Positions 50,101 through 62,745 of a stretch of DNA of 64,000 nt are shown piece by piece. Each line of letters starts with the position of its first letter. Position 1 is the stretch's first letter. This DNA is from Trichaptum fuscoviolaceum. Lineage: Eukaryota; Basidiomycota; Agaricomycetes; Hymenochaetales; Trichaptaceae. Position numbers and translations under genes: made by a program. The DNA lies in contig CAJSYZ010000009.1 of assembly GCA_910574455.1 (NCBI GenBank), forward strand, positions 4,295,040-4,359,039. The letters run 5' to 3'. Under the pieces are notes generated by a model. It saw nothing but the letters and a program-made list of their open reading frames with translations. It did not search any database and was not told where the DNA came from.

Positions 50101-51716
50101 AGTTCACATACGCGCCAACGGACTCGGAACCGTCCAACTCCTTGAGAGGGGTGGTCAACCTCTTCTGGTTCTTGTCGCTAGTCTTCAGCGTATCTTCGGG
50201 TGTGAGTAGCCTGCTGGGTCTGACGTGGAGGAAGTCTTCAATGTGCGTGACCTTTTTCATCTATTACTCAGGCAATACTGATGAGTGTTGAAGATACGAC
50301 TCTCGTGTTCCTCCAAAACTCATTCGCCTCTGGTTTGACAAGGCGCCCATGCTGTTCCTGATTATTGCAGCTGTCGCTTTTGTCATTGGCCTGAATATGT
50401 TTGCGTATTTGTCTCTCCAGGTCCGTCTCAAAGTATCTAAAGGTCAGTATATAGTCTAACGTATATCCAGCCACGATATGTCTCTTTTTCGACGACCATT
50501 CTCACCGGAGTACACGGAGCGTGCTTAATTGCCGTTACGGCTTGGTTTATATACCAACTCAAGCACGAGTCCATTTGGGCTGGATGGGTCAGGGCGGTCA
50601 TGAAGCCAATTACGACATTCATAGGATGGATCAGCACAGGCGTGAAATGGATTTGTAAGATGGTAAAGCGGCCCTACGAGAAGTACAAGCAGAATTTGCA
50701 CCTGCAGCGCAATATATATTGGTATACCCTCCACCTGCTATGCCAAATTCGTGCTAACATTCTGGTGTAGGGCCTTCGGGATGGACAACCGCGTAGCGGG
50801 GCTAAACCACGACATAGACTGGGAGCTGGACTGGCCAGGGCCGTATCTCCTTTCCAAGCTCATCCGCTGCATTGCATATCCGATCAAGAGATGCTGTCTG
50901 GCAACAAAGAAGGCTCTTTTTGACCTCTGTCACACTGTCCGGGCACATATATGCATGTCCTCTCATAAGGGAGACGCAGGAGACGACGTTGAGAGGGGAG
51001 AAAGTGGCAGACGAACAGCAGTGGCAGCACCAGAGGAAACCTCCTTGGAAACCCTTGCTGAGAAAGCGAAGAACGAGTTTCGTGGATCCTTGAAGAAGAT
51101 CTTTAGTGACACCGGATATGTGAATTTGAACATGTATATAATCGACATCTGGGAAGACAACATGTAAGGACCTCCATTTCCATCAATGACAAGCCTACTA
51201 AATTGGATTAGCATTAATAATGACGAGTACTACTTCAAACGGCCGTTCAAGTGCTATCTCTGGGGCTACCCGGAACTCTTTGATAAAATGTGCGAAGAAT
51301 TACGCCCCGCATTGGTTAAAGCAAGGGAGAAAAGAAACGAGAAGGGGAAGGAAAAAGAGGAGGAGCAAACAATGTTAATGGGACATGCCGACAATCGTCC
51401 TACAGCACCTGAAGCCACCGGCCAAGACCAGCACGACACCACACCTATATCAACCCAATCAAGCCAGATTGTTCCCCTTAATGACGAGGCAAATGGGACA
51501 CAAATGGACACTCGACCGGATAACCAAGGTCAACCGGTCAACCGCTCTCGCACTTGGGATGAGCCCGCCTTGTTTACTGGATCGGGAAGCACAGAGGCGT
51601 TGCAACCTACGTTCGGAGATTTGATCCCGCAGTCCGACGTACGAGCGAGGGATACTACGCGTTTAGAGATCGAGGAAGTCCTGCCCACACTGGAGAGCGA
51701 AACCGAGGGATCGTGA
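47125..51716 (+). pseudogene. Array gene 6: membrane-protein paralogue interrupted by a 590-bp transposon
   Basis: N-terminal half is of the gene 2 type: exon 1 ATGTCCG (47125-47131), then one fused exon giving MSEPMSGISPENP. In the 133-nt exon of module A (LRCLIAHLGIIG), a 590-bp element sits at 47811-48400 with an 8-bp target duplication. Insert plus duplication is 598 bp, so read-through shifts frame. All other exons are open, with 22-nt microexons at 48740-48761 and 49683-49704. From the first membrane exon onward (PTDSEPSNSL loop) it follows genes 3-5, and the tail is nearly identical to gene 4. One TGVKW unit. It may be inactive, unless the insert is spliced out or the allele is polymorphic. 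Confidence 0.78.
47811..48400. mobile_element. hAT-type MITE inserted in an exon of gene 6
   Basis: Ends are TAGTGTTGCTAAAGTTC on the left and its exact complement on the right, then GTTCAG with one mismatch. The target is duplicated as the 8-bp ATCATCGG at 47803-47810 and 48401-48408. The interior has many GAACCGGGTTC / TTCAGTTCGGGGTTCAGG motifs near both ends and an AT-rich middle (48000-48180), with no coding frame. The 8-bp duplication and TAGTGTTGC ends identify a hAT-family miniature element. The exact duplication suggests a recent insertion. Confidence 0.92.
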
Positions 51717-54700
51717 ATAGCACAAAGCAAGGAAGAGCCACGAGTGGACCGTCTGAGCCCAGAGAAGGTGTATGTACAATAGTCAAGAATTCCGTAGTGA
51801 AGCCTTGAGATTCGCGTGTATAGGTTTGGCTTCCATAGAGTAAGCTGGATGTAGTCGTATATAATTCCGTGATTGCTGTTTTTTTGATAGATTTCCTATT
51901 TTGTGAACCTTGCTATGTAGTCAGTCTTTAAATTTGGCCTTGCGATGTTCTATGTTCAGGCATTTAGCTAATGAGCATCAGTAAGAAGCCTCAGTAGATC
52001 GAATATTGACTTCGGGATGTCTTGCTCGAGTTGACCTCAAGCTGACGGCAGACTGCGATAGATGTGAACTTCACTCAATGGTAGTCAGATCAATCTCCAC
52101 ATATAACCTACGTTAGAAAACATAACCGGCAAGGTTTATTACTTTGGCAGTTGCAGTTTTAGATAGATAACAGCAAATAAGATCACATGCATAAGTATCA
52201 GCCATATTATGTAGTACGCGCCAAGAGGGCACGATATAACATAGCATAGCGTCGTCTCCCTCACGCAAGCAAGTGTCGTCTCAGGAAGTGAGAACTCACA
52301 AGACCCAACCCCGCCAGAAAGCACGTGCGCCTCGTCTGTAAGCTTTATACGGAGAGAATGCGGAAAGCTTGATTACAGATCCGGGCGGAAGCTGAAGAGA
52401 TGGAGAAGATGAATGAAGGGCGAGTGTAAAGTGAGTATGAGACGTACCAAGATGCTCTAGGCGTGTTAGTGAATAGTTCAGTAGCCTGACAAAGGCTTCC
52501 GTTTGTACCGTATTTTTCTACCCGTCCTCCAAAGCTCATCATCCTCTCTCTCTTCCCTGATACAAACAAGTCGAGACTTCCAGCAGAAGGTTCGTCGGCC
52601 TTGTCAATGTACACGCACTCAGATTGTACTTCATGACGTCCAGTGGAGTAAAAGCTACACATGGGCGTAAGGTCTACTTGAAAGATTGCGCAGATCGCCA
52701 CTCAGAATAGTAACGAGGATGTGGTGGGACTCGAGCCTAGTGTGACCATTCAGATGATCAAAGCGAGTAAGTGTTGAAAGTGATTATAGGCCCTCGCAAC
52801 AAAGGACACGCGAGGGAGTTGTGCGAGTTAGGAGGGTATGTAATGGTCATTCTCGTACGCATAGCGAAGTGGTGGCAAAGCAAAAAAGTGAAGAGATTTT
52901 TGTCGTGATCGCGCGGAGAGTAAGGTCAGATAATCCGAGTTTGGGGAAAAAGGGAAGAAGTATGAGATGATGTCATCGAGCGTGCCATGAGGTAGGAGGG
53001 AGAGGGATGGCTGAGCGCGGCAGTTTGCAGAGGCTGATGTGACAGATGAAGAGGAGAAAGGATGGTCTTGGCGACTTGTGTTGCAGATTCCAGATGGACC
53101 AGTCAAGTCTATGCGATCTCATGCCAGCGATGACTGCAGCTTCTCTGATTGGCCCCTGGCGACCATCGCCGATCCTTTGCGGTCGACGCTGTCCGATCGG
53201 CAATCCAAATCGGAAAAGTCGACGACAGCAGAAGACGGCTTAAGAACGTAGCACCCTAGTTCTTTCAGATAATAGCTTTGAGCCCGTTGGTGTCCGTAGC
53301 AGTCTGCCCCCCGGTGATAAATTTGATCATGGCGGCAAGCAGGAAGACATCGTGCAGAGAAAGTCGCGGTATGGCGGTGGTTCACGTTCCCACGGTTCCA
53401 GGCACAAAGACCCTTACCTACCTCCCTGTTCTAATCTTTGGTCGAGCAACCAAGTCTCCCGATTGCACCGACATCCGCATCATACCATTCGAAGAATAAG
53501 TAGGGAGGACTTTATTCACGGACTTCCTACCCCAATCTTACAACTCAGGTGCCCTGTGGTAATTGATTTCTACAGGGATAACAAAAGGACCATACGCTAC
53601 AGTATAGGACAGTGGACAAATGTACCACTAGGGGGATATTCGTCGTTTTCGATTAGCAGCAACGGAGATCCCAGCACAAGCTCTGCACAAGTATCGACCC
53701 CAGCCACCTTAGTATCCCTGCCCGCACCAGGGCCATCCTTTGCTGTCGAGACTGACCAGCACGCTTCGCCACTCAGGAAACCTCGCAAACGTTACCTCGT
53801 GGTCCAGCTTCTCCAACATCAGGCAAGGGAGTTGTGCAGAGAATGCAACTTGACGGTCGAAGAGGGTTGCAGAGTAAAGGGCTCCGTGGGTGATTAGGGT
53901 GTTTGCAGTCGGTGGGTTCGCCAACGGGGTTCAATGCGCCGCGGCGCACGTATAACGAGTGGCAATCCAACCCTTCCCTCCGGCGAATGAATGCGCAGAG
54001 GACAACGGCACGCATGCGCGAGGATGTGAGAGCTGTGATAGACTGCGCGAGGTTGGTCGTTCTTGTGAGTATCGTGGAAGCGATTAGGGCAGGACGGCCA
54101 ACAGGTCTCGGTTATGATTGCACGGCACGTTCGGATGAAGAGCGAGGCCTTACAAGGAGGGGAATGAGAAAGAGGAGAAGAAGGAAGACGGAATGGCAAG
54201 CGAGGTTGGAACTGGAAGAGAATGGCCGGGACAGTGGATCTTCATAGTCCTTCCGAGTCGATGCAGATTGGGCGCAAGAAGAGATCTGCATACAAACGTC
54301 ACGCCCAGCCTTTCCTGCATCGCCGAATGCCATTCGACACAGCTTCACTCCTCCGTGCCTCGCTGCGGCCTCTTTCCCCGCCATCGGTGTGCACATGTAG
54401 TGCAAGGAGAGGTATGGGACCATGCAATTCAGATGGAGGAGGTGGACGAGAAGGAATGAGGAGGGGAAGACAGTCGGAAGGCATATGTCCGCCTAAAATG
54501 TATTTGGCGACATGGTGGGTGAGGGACCGAGATGTCGAGGCGAGGGACAAGCACGTTCGGTCAAGTTGGGCTTTGCGCACCGTTTAACAAGATGTTCGCG
54601 TTCAACATGACACCACCGTAGCAGAAGCGAAGAGAGGTGCAAACAGTGATTGTGGGAGGGCGCAAAGACTATGCATCCGCGGCGTTATCGTCACATCAGT

Positions 54701-55960
54701 GACCCAGGAGTCTAAATACGGAGCAGAACCGACAGCGAAGAGAGTCTCGGCTAGGTCATTACAGAGAGTAGCGATGACGACAGACCTAAACAGGGAGAAG
54801 GAAGTCAGTATCGGTCGTGCAAGTATAAAGGTATTGTCACAATCAAGATAGAATCCGTATATGGCCTCATACAACCGAAAAGACGTCAAAGTGAGTTTGT
54901 TTGAAGGATCTCCTTCTCTAGACCGCAAGGAAAGCAACACTCACTTTTAGTCATCGATCGCATAAGCGCCAGTCCTACGGGACTCTCAGCCTGAAGAAGG
55001 TCGTAGTGATCTCTGATGATCTCCGTCTCGCTCTTTCGCGTGCCCACGTAGCAATGGGGGAGAAGGGGGGTGGGCTTGAGAAAGACGGCTGGGCGTACGG
55101 CAGGAAGTGCTGGTCGACCGCAGCGACGACGCTGTCGATGGTGTGTGTCTGCGGCGATTTCGTTCTCCACGGAAATGGCTGATTTGACTTCGACGACCGT
55201 ATAGTCTGTAATTGACTCGGTGTCGTCGACTTCGATATAGCCGAAGATAGGAAGTTGCGCGTGCGAAAAGCTCGCAAAGCTTCTGATCAGGTAGAAGACT
55301 TAGCCATAGGTAAATCAGGATTTGAGAACTACTCACCAGAGCTCTGACAACGTGGGCATTACCTGGTCAATGTGGAGGCACCGCGTCTCTAAATGCCCTC
55401 TTCAGGCCACAGAGGAGTAAGCTACACACCCTCAGGCGTATGTTGCTACGCCATCGAAGGCCTGCACATTTTGACTGCGAAGTATGGACGGAATGTCTCC
55501 TTTCCTATAGTCTCCCCGACTGTACCAGCCGCACACATAACAATAGCTCTCAGACCCATCTCCTCCTCTTCTCTAGGCAGAATGTGGAAGCGCTTCAGTT
55601 TGTCCATTGATGGTGTTACGGGAGGAAGATGTCTCGCGTCGCGTGCGCTTCAAACCCGATGGCGACAGTAGCGACCGCCTTGACCTTGAGCGGCGCGGTG
55701 TTGAACAGGCCCGAGAGGCGCTCGATGAGAAGCGCGTGGTAGCCCTCGACAACCTCTTACCAGGAGTTCGGGCAGCATGTCAAGCGTCGTACATGCCAGG
55801 CGCTACGTCGCGAGATTAGCAATGAGCACGATGGAGGCTAGGTTGAGCGCGGCGTACCAGTTGATACCATCCACTAGCAAGGGTAGCCGACTGCAGTAAA
55901 CACGCTGGCATCGTGGTCTTAAAGTCAACGCTCAAAGAATGGGCGGACTTGTAGCATGTC

Positions 55961-58783
55961 CAGTCCTGCCAGCTACTTGAATGAATGAAATGCAGTATTT
56001 GCTGGATGTATAAGCTACCTTGATTGAATGAACCGACAGCCATGGCTGATTGATATTGAGGGTATCATTGAATGAAGTGCAGCTTTGCTGCTAAGTTTTT
56101 ATTACTTCAAGTGCAGCAAATGCTGATTGAAGCATTAATTAGAAAACCAGCCTTGCTGCCCCTCTAATACATGAAATGTAGACCTAGTCTGCAAACTGTA
56201 TTGGGAATATACTACTGGATAATTAAATAATGCAGCTGCATACCCACCGCTTTTTTGAGTTAATTATAGCATTCAGGCACTACTGATTGACAGCATGCTG
56301 TAATGCATCAGAAAATCATAATTTCTGCCCATTTTGGGATATGAGGCATGCCAGGGTCCAGGACCCTGAGGTCCAGATCACTTGGTGCCTGTTGCCGCTT
56401 TGGGGGTGTGAGAATAAATTCAAATTAACCTTTGCAGGCCCTACAGGCCTTTAAAAATAGCGCAAAAATAGCCAATAAATCAGAAAATAATCCTGGGCAC
56501 TGCCGCTTTGCCCTAGCGTGGGAATTACGCTTCCGGACGACCATATTAGGGTGCCATTATGCTCTGGGCCCTCCTGGGCCCTTCCTAAAGCGGTTAAAAT
56601 CATTATAAAATAGATAAATATATTCATTTGCACCTGCATATATGCAGGCTTCCCCTGGGCTTACCAGCAGCCAATAAAATACACTAAAATCAGAATATAT
56701 TAGTAAAAGCATATTCAAGATGATCTGGATGGCTAGATATGGTAATACCAGCTGGAAACATATGTAGAACATCAAAACATGTTCTATTTTTACTGCTACA
56801 CATATGGGGCTCATTGAACCACATTGGGATACCTCCGGGATGCAAATTTTGATGGGATTCTAATGGGACGTACTAGAGGAGCTGAAACGGGCTTTGACGG
56901 CGCCAAAATATGCATTTCATGTATTGTTACAAATTATTCTTTTATTTAAATGTTTTTTTTGTTACAGCACTTCTACTGCACGTAAAGGCATGTACAAATA
57001 GTCGAAATGGTACTAAACGACGAGGAGAACAATAATCTGAGCTTAGAATAGCTACGTAAGGGCTATATATAGCTCTAACACACTAACTATTTTCGGAGTG
57101 CATGCAATTATTGTTAGTCTCTCATATTCATGTATATACACTGTGTCTATGTTCTGATAGCTTTAATTAGCTCTCTATATATATCTCTCATGCTGTACGA
57201 GGTTTCGCGGCAATCGGAGCTCATTTCAAATTGATATAAGGCATACAAGTTTGGGAAAGATGGGTCAATTTTAATTTATTGAGGCGGTTATGGGTCAGGC
57301 ACATAGTGCCAGACATTCACTATGAGTATCCTAAACATAATCCAAATGCATGCTCAAGATGCAGGTGGAAACTGTAAGTTATATGCAACATTGTAGGATG
57401 AGATGCTATGTGTGATATCAGAATGTACATGTTATGTCAGAAACACATATAACTTACAGATTCACTCTTTACCTCAAACATGCATTTGGATTATGTTTAG
57501 GATACTCATAGTGAATGTCTGGCACTATGTGCCTGACCCATAACCGCCTCAATAAATTAAAATTGACCCATCTTTCCCAAACTTGTATGCCTTATATCAA
57601 TTTGAAATGAGCTCTGATTGCCGCGAAACCTCGTACAGCATGAGAGATATATATAGAGAGCTAATTAAAGCTATCAGAACATAGACACAGTGTATATACA
57701 TGAATATGAGAGACTAACAATAATTGCATGCACTCCGAAAATAGTTAGTGTGTTAGAGCTATATATAGCCCTTACGTAGCTATTCTAAGCTCAGATTATT
57801 GTTCTCCTCGTCGTTTAGTACCATTTCGACTATTTGTACATGCCTTTACGTGCAGTAGAAGTGCTGTAACAAAAAAAACATTTAAATAAAAGAATAATTT
57901 GTAACAATACATGAAATGCATATTTTGGCGCCGTCAAAGCCCGTTTCAGCTCCTCTAGTACGTCCCATTAGAATCCCATCAAAATTTGCATCCCGGAGGT
58001 ATCCCAATGTGGTTCAATGAGCCCCATATGTGTAGCAGTAAAAATAGAACATGTTTTGATGTTCTACATATGTTTCCAGCTGGTATTACCATATCTAGCC
58101 ATCCAGATCATCTTGAATATGCTTTTACTAATATATTCTGATTTTAGTGTATTTTATTGGCTGCTGGTAAGCCCAGGGGAAGCCTGCATATATGCAGGTG
58201 CAAATGAATATATTTATCTATTTTATAATGATTTTAACCGCTTTAGGAAGGGCCCAGGAGGGCCCAGAGCATAATGGCACCCTAATATGGTCGTCCGGAA
58301 GCGTAATTCCCACGCTAGGGCAAAGCGGCAGTGCCCAGGATTATTTTCTGATTTATTGGCTATTTTTGCGCTATTTTTAAAGGCCTGTAGGGCCTGCAAA
58401 GGTTAATTTGAATTTATTCTCACACCCCCAAAGCGGCAACAGGCACCAAGTGATCTGGACCTCAGGGTCCTGGACCCTGGCATGCCTCATATCCCAAAAT
58501 GGGCAGAAATTATGATTTTCTGATGCATTACAGCATGCTGTCAATCAGTAGTGCCTGAATGCTATAATTAACTCAAAAAAGCGGTGGGTATGCAGCTGCA
58601 TTATTTAATTATCCAGTAGTATATTCCCAATACAGTTTGCAGGCTAGGTCTACATTTCATGTATTAGAGGGGCAGCAAGGCTGGTTTTCTAATTAATGCT
58701 TCAATCAGCATTTGCTGCACTTGAAGTAATAAATGTTTTGCTGTAATGCTGCAGTTCATTCAATCAGATAGCTGGCAGCAGTG
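55961..58783. mobile_element. Giant foldback element: 2.8-kb palindrome with 1,254-bp arms
   Basis: Arms at 56099-57352 and 57479-58732 are inverted copies with no net length difference (paired positions always sum to 114831). I noticed only isolated mismatches (near 56199 and 57216 and their partners). The loop is 126 bp. Outer ends are CAGTCCTGCCAGCTA and, inverted, CACTGCTGCCAGCTA. GCATGTC is duplicated at 55954-55960 and 58784-58790 (8 bp with one mismatch), hAT-like. Subterminal copies of GAATGAANTGCAG lie near both ends, and ~100 bp near the left end lacks a right partner. An 85-codon frame appears identically in both arms (minus 56557-56814, plus 58017-58274) but looks like chance in AT-rich DNA. 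The empty site is at ~31388. Confidence 0.88.
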
Positions 58784-59459
58784 GCATGTCCGGCGTCATG
58801 TATCCCGAGGGCCTCTCGACGACAACACCGGGCACCACCATCGCGCCCTGAATTTAGACATGCACTTGACAAGCCGTACTTGATGAGGATGCTGAGCGCA
58901 TGGAAGACGTGTGCCGGAAGGAGTGAATGTGAGAGCGTGTCGATAATGCGCAGAGCTGAACGCGGGATGGCATTGCTGAACAGAGGTACCTCCTACATTC
59001 TTCGTCAGTACAAAACGCCTCGTGATGACCAGAGCGACGCACCAAATTCAGCGATGTCTCGATGACGTCGAAGACATGCCTTGCTCTCTGCTCACTGCCC
59101 GCAACCATGGACCGCTGCACAATACACCACCGTCAATGCCTAGACATCTCGGATGTCATCCTTCTCCTCAAGTCGCTCTCAATACACGTCACCGACGGAG
59201 GCGCAAAGCTCGCCGCTCTCTGGATCTTGCAGGTGGCTCTCGAAGCTTTGATAGGGTTGTGATGTGCTCCTGGATTGCTTCAGCGGTGCCTTCATGGTAT
59301 ATCAGAAGGGTCGAGAGGTACAGCTAGTGATCGGATCGTGAAGACTCAAAATGAAAGTCTGGAGCGATGCCATCGTCACACTGGCATCCGTGACCGTGAC
59401 CATGACTCCCGGAGTTCCGGTATCAACTTGCCAAAATAGGATTTCAGCACCTCAATGTA

Positions 59460-59910
59460 CCTATCTGACATCTGACACCCATTATCTGACACCTGGACAC
59501 TTGAAATGTATAACTGACCCATATAAGAAGTAAAATCCAACCTCCGTTAGATAAAATATCTGACAATCGGAGTATCAATATCCAACAATTGGAGTATCTA
59601 ATTCTGACAGAATAAAGTATCTAAATCCAACCCCTGTAAAGAATGTATTTCCAACACCGCAGGTTTATCATTATCTGACCCCTCAAATAACACAATTCCA
59701 ACCCTTATTAGAAGTAATTTCCAACCTATCCGCCCATAAAGTATATATATCCAACCCATCTGTAGTATCCATATCTGACCTTCTGTAGTATTCAAATGCA
59801 ACCCATCTAGAATGTAAATTTGACCCTCTTTAATATGTATTTCCGACCCTTTTTAAAATCTAATTTGGACATACTTCAGTATGTAAATCCAGCCCAAAAA
59901 GAACTTAATT
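59460..59910. repeat. Left subterminal repeat array of the 3.3-kb element
   Basis: A run of degenerate units in which TCTGACCC-like and TCCAACCC-like words alternate about every 25-30 bases. The array at 62270-62745 carries the complementary words (GGGTCAGA, GGGTTGGA). Confidence 0.75.
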
Positions 59911-62269
59911 CCAACATCTTTCTCACGTCATCGTGTAAAGCTTTGTATAGCGCCGTCAGAGCTAATGGCCCCCAACACAAACATGCATTAATTTCAACGC
60001 TATTCCCACTACAGAGGTGGGTAGTACTGTCATACAATGTATTTGATTCCTGTACTTAGCAGAAGAGACAGAGAAAATTTCTTGATATTGAATAGTCTCG
60101 TAGGCCACCAGGAATTCCGAGTGGCAGGCGCGGTCCAATGCTAAGCGCAGCAGCGAAGATTTTGTTACAACAAATAGAGTATATATTCTAATAGGTCGAA
60201 GCAGTGATAACCAGCCACTCTTCGTGTGTATGGTAGGTCACAGTCCTACAGAGCAAGGCAAGAGTGGCAAGAGCAGAATGTCCAGGAGCGGTGGTCGTCA
60301 TTGCAGTCTTGGGAGGAGTCTTTGCGCGGAGAGCTGGAATCGTGAGCGCGAGAACGTGTGCGCGTAGTGGGCAACCTTGACAACGACGAGACTGAGCCTG
60401 GCCTAGGTGCAGTCTGTCTAGTGAAACCTTGCAGCATTAGATCTGGCCTAGATCTGCAGCTGATGAGTGGGTCGATTGACTGGTCGCCGCTTAGATTCCG
60501 TTGCTAGACTTGAGACTCTTGAGACCTCAGGACGGGGTGGCTCTACTCTTGATGACTTCTTTAATGCTTTGCTTTCTTGGGATATGTGGCTGCTGATCGC
60601 TTTTGATCACTGTTACAAGAAGTTAGGATGTCAACGTAAGACAAGAGAAAGGTGCACATACGATCTCAAATAGGAGCAGCAAGTAGCAAATGTTGTGCAA
60701 CACGGGACTTGACACAACGCTCGCCAGGATCCTTGTGGAAGGAAACTGGCAAACAAGGGGGTGCTTGGCACTAGCCCGACAGATTGCATGTATCGTACGT
60801 CACTGACAGGCGAATGTCAGAAAGCCGAGGAACTGTCGTGGATGAAGCAGCAGGCGTATGATTAACGAGGTTGCTCAATGGACGCAAACTTGGGTGCGTC
60901 GGTAACTGCACCAGGATGGTTGTCAAAAACTATATGGCAAACTTCCTACATAGACTGAGGGTGAGAAAGATAGCAAGCAGATAAGATTGTAAACGCTCAC
61001 GTTTTCAGAAGTGGTCTGCCACTTAACAGATTGGACCCAGGATGGTGGATATCTGGGTGGCAACTTCCTACACTGCGTCTGAGGGTGAGAATGGTATTCA
61101 AGACCAGAAGAAGAATAAACTCACGGTTTCGGAAGGGGAACTGCCGTCCAAGCTAATGGACGCGAGGCGTACACTAACTCTACGGTTCAGCATGCGATTG
61201 AGGGTTAAAGAAAAGACCTGCTTACGATTGAAGAAAAAGCCTCTGCTATACTGGCAATGTGGAGCTGACAACTTAATTGCCCCGCAATTCAGCCCCCTCA
61301 AGAATGGTGACGGAGGATATGCTGGCTCGGCGGAGGCAAAGGCGTAGATCGATGAGTGACAAATCGATGGACGGTCGTCCAGGGCGCATCGGAAGCAGCA
61401 CCCTAAGCAGTTCGCGCAGGAGCGTTGAAGGAGGCGAATCAGTCGAAGAGTAGCACAAGAACAAAGCGGACGTTTTGGGGGTTGGAGTGCTTGAGTATCG
61501 AGAACTGGGCTAGTCTTTCCACTGATCGGGTGGCACGGACAGCGAGAACAAGAGTACTTTCTATTGAGGTTCAAAGGTCGAATGGAAGGTAGTGTCGAGC
61601 AGACACCACTCGAGTCAAATGGTGCAGATAGTGACGAAGCAGAGAGCCTGAATGGCTGGAACACGATGGGCGAAGTATAAGCGGAGTTGGAGTGGTTGGA
61701 GAGCTGTAAATGGCTGATGAGTTTGTTGTTATGAAGTTCCTTGGAAGTAATAAGACGTGAGCAAAGAGAAACAAGAGAAAAGAATAGCACATACCATGTC
61801 AGGTTACCCGATCACTGGCATCCCAAGCCATGGCAAGTACTAGCACTTGACTTGGTAGCTGGTAATATCACTGACATATGGGGTTGTCCTTTGAGTGGCT
61901 TCTCATCGGACGAATAAAGATCTCCAATGGCGTCGGTTTCCGCAAAGATACTTATAATCCCGTCGGTCTGGGATTAATCTTCGGTTGGGTCGCAGTCAGG
62001 TGGGCTGTAGGAGAGCTCCGGTTCTCCAGTTGACATAGCGCACCCGACAACTATCTGCATCTCGAGAATGATGTATGCAAGGTATACCTCATCGACCTTG
62101 CTTGCTGAACGAAAGTTGTTGGCGTCGGCATCCCAGTTGGCGCTGCTCAAGCGCACACCGTGTTTGAGATAAGCAAGACTTTCCGATATTGAAGTGTGAA
62201 CATCTTTGGAAACGAGCGGAGGGAAATCGTGATCATCGCTGCTGCTGTCGTGAGTGAGGTCTCAGGCTG

Positions 62270-62745
62270 AGGTTCGGGTATACGGAGGGTTGGATTTGGA
62301 TACACCGAGGGGTCAAAAATAGATTCTCACGAGGGTCACATACATATACTTTACGGTGGTCAGATAATGGTGCTATGAGGGGTCAGAAATCAATACTCCA
62401 GGGGTTGGATTTACATACTTTTGAGAGGTTGAATTTGCATACTTTGAGAGGTTGAATTTAGATACTTTGAAGGGTTGGAATTGGATACTATTAAGGGTCA
62501 GAAATGTATACATTGGAGGGTTGGATTCTTGTAAATGCCGGGGTTGGATTTAGATAACTCAAATTGTCAGATATTGATTCTCAAATTGTCAGATATTATT
62601 TCGCAAGTTGTCCGATATTACTTTTAAAATGTTGGCAATAGCCGTTATAATTGTCAGATTTATGTATTATAAGGGGTTGGATTTATATAAGTCGATGTGT
62701 CAGATTATGATAAAACGCGGGTCAGATAGGTACATTGAGGTGCTG
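62270..62745. repeat. Right subterminal repeat array of the 3.3-kb element
   Basis: Degenerate units with GGGTTGGATTTAGATA and GGGGTCAGAAAT-type words, inverted relative to the left array. Together with the matching ends it defines the element as symmetric. Confidence 0.75.

Noticed and set aside
56557..58274. Identical 85-codon frames in both palindrome arms as a real duplicated gene
   Set aside because: Identity follows from the palindrome. The sequence is AT-rich and hydrophobic with no motif.
61098..61790. 230-codon minus-strand frame inside the 3.3-kb element as a transposase gene
   Set aside because: Composition is Ser/Leu/Cys/Arg-rich with no DDE-like or zinc-binding pattern and no sign of conservation. 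It is more likely a chance frame.
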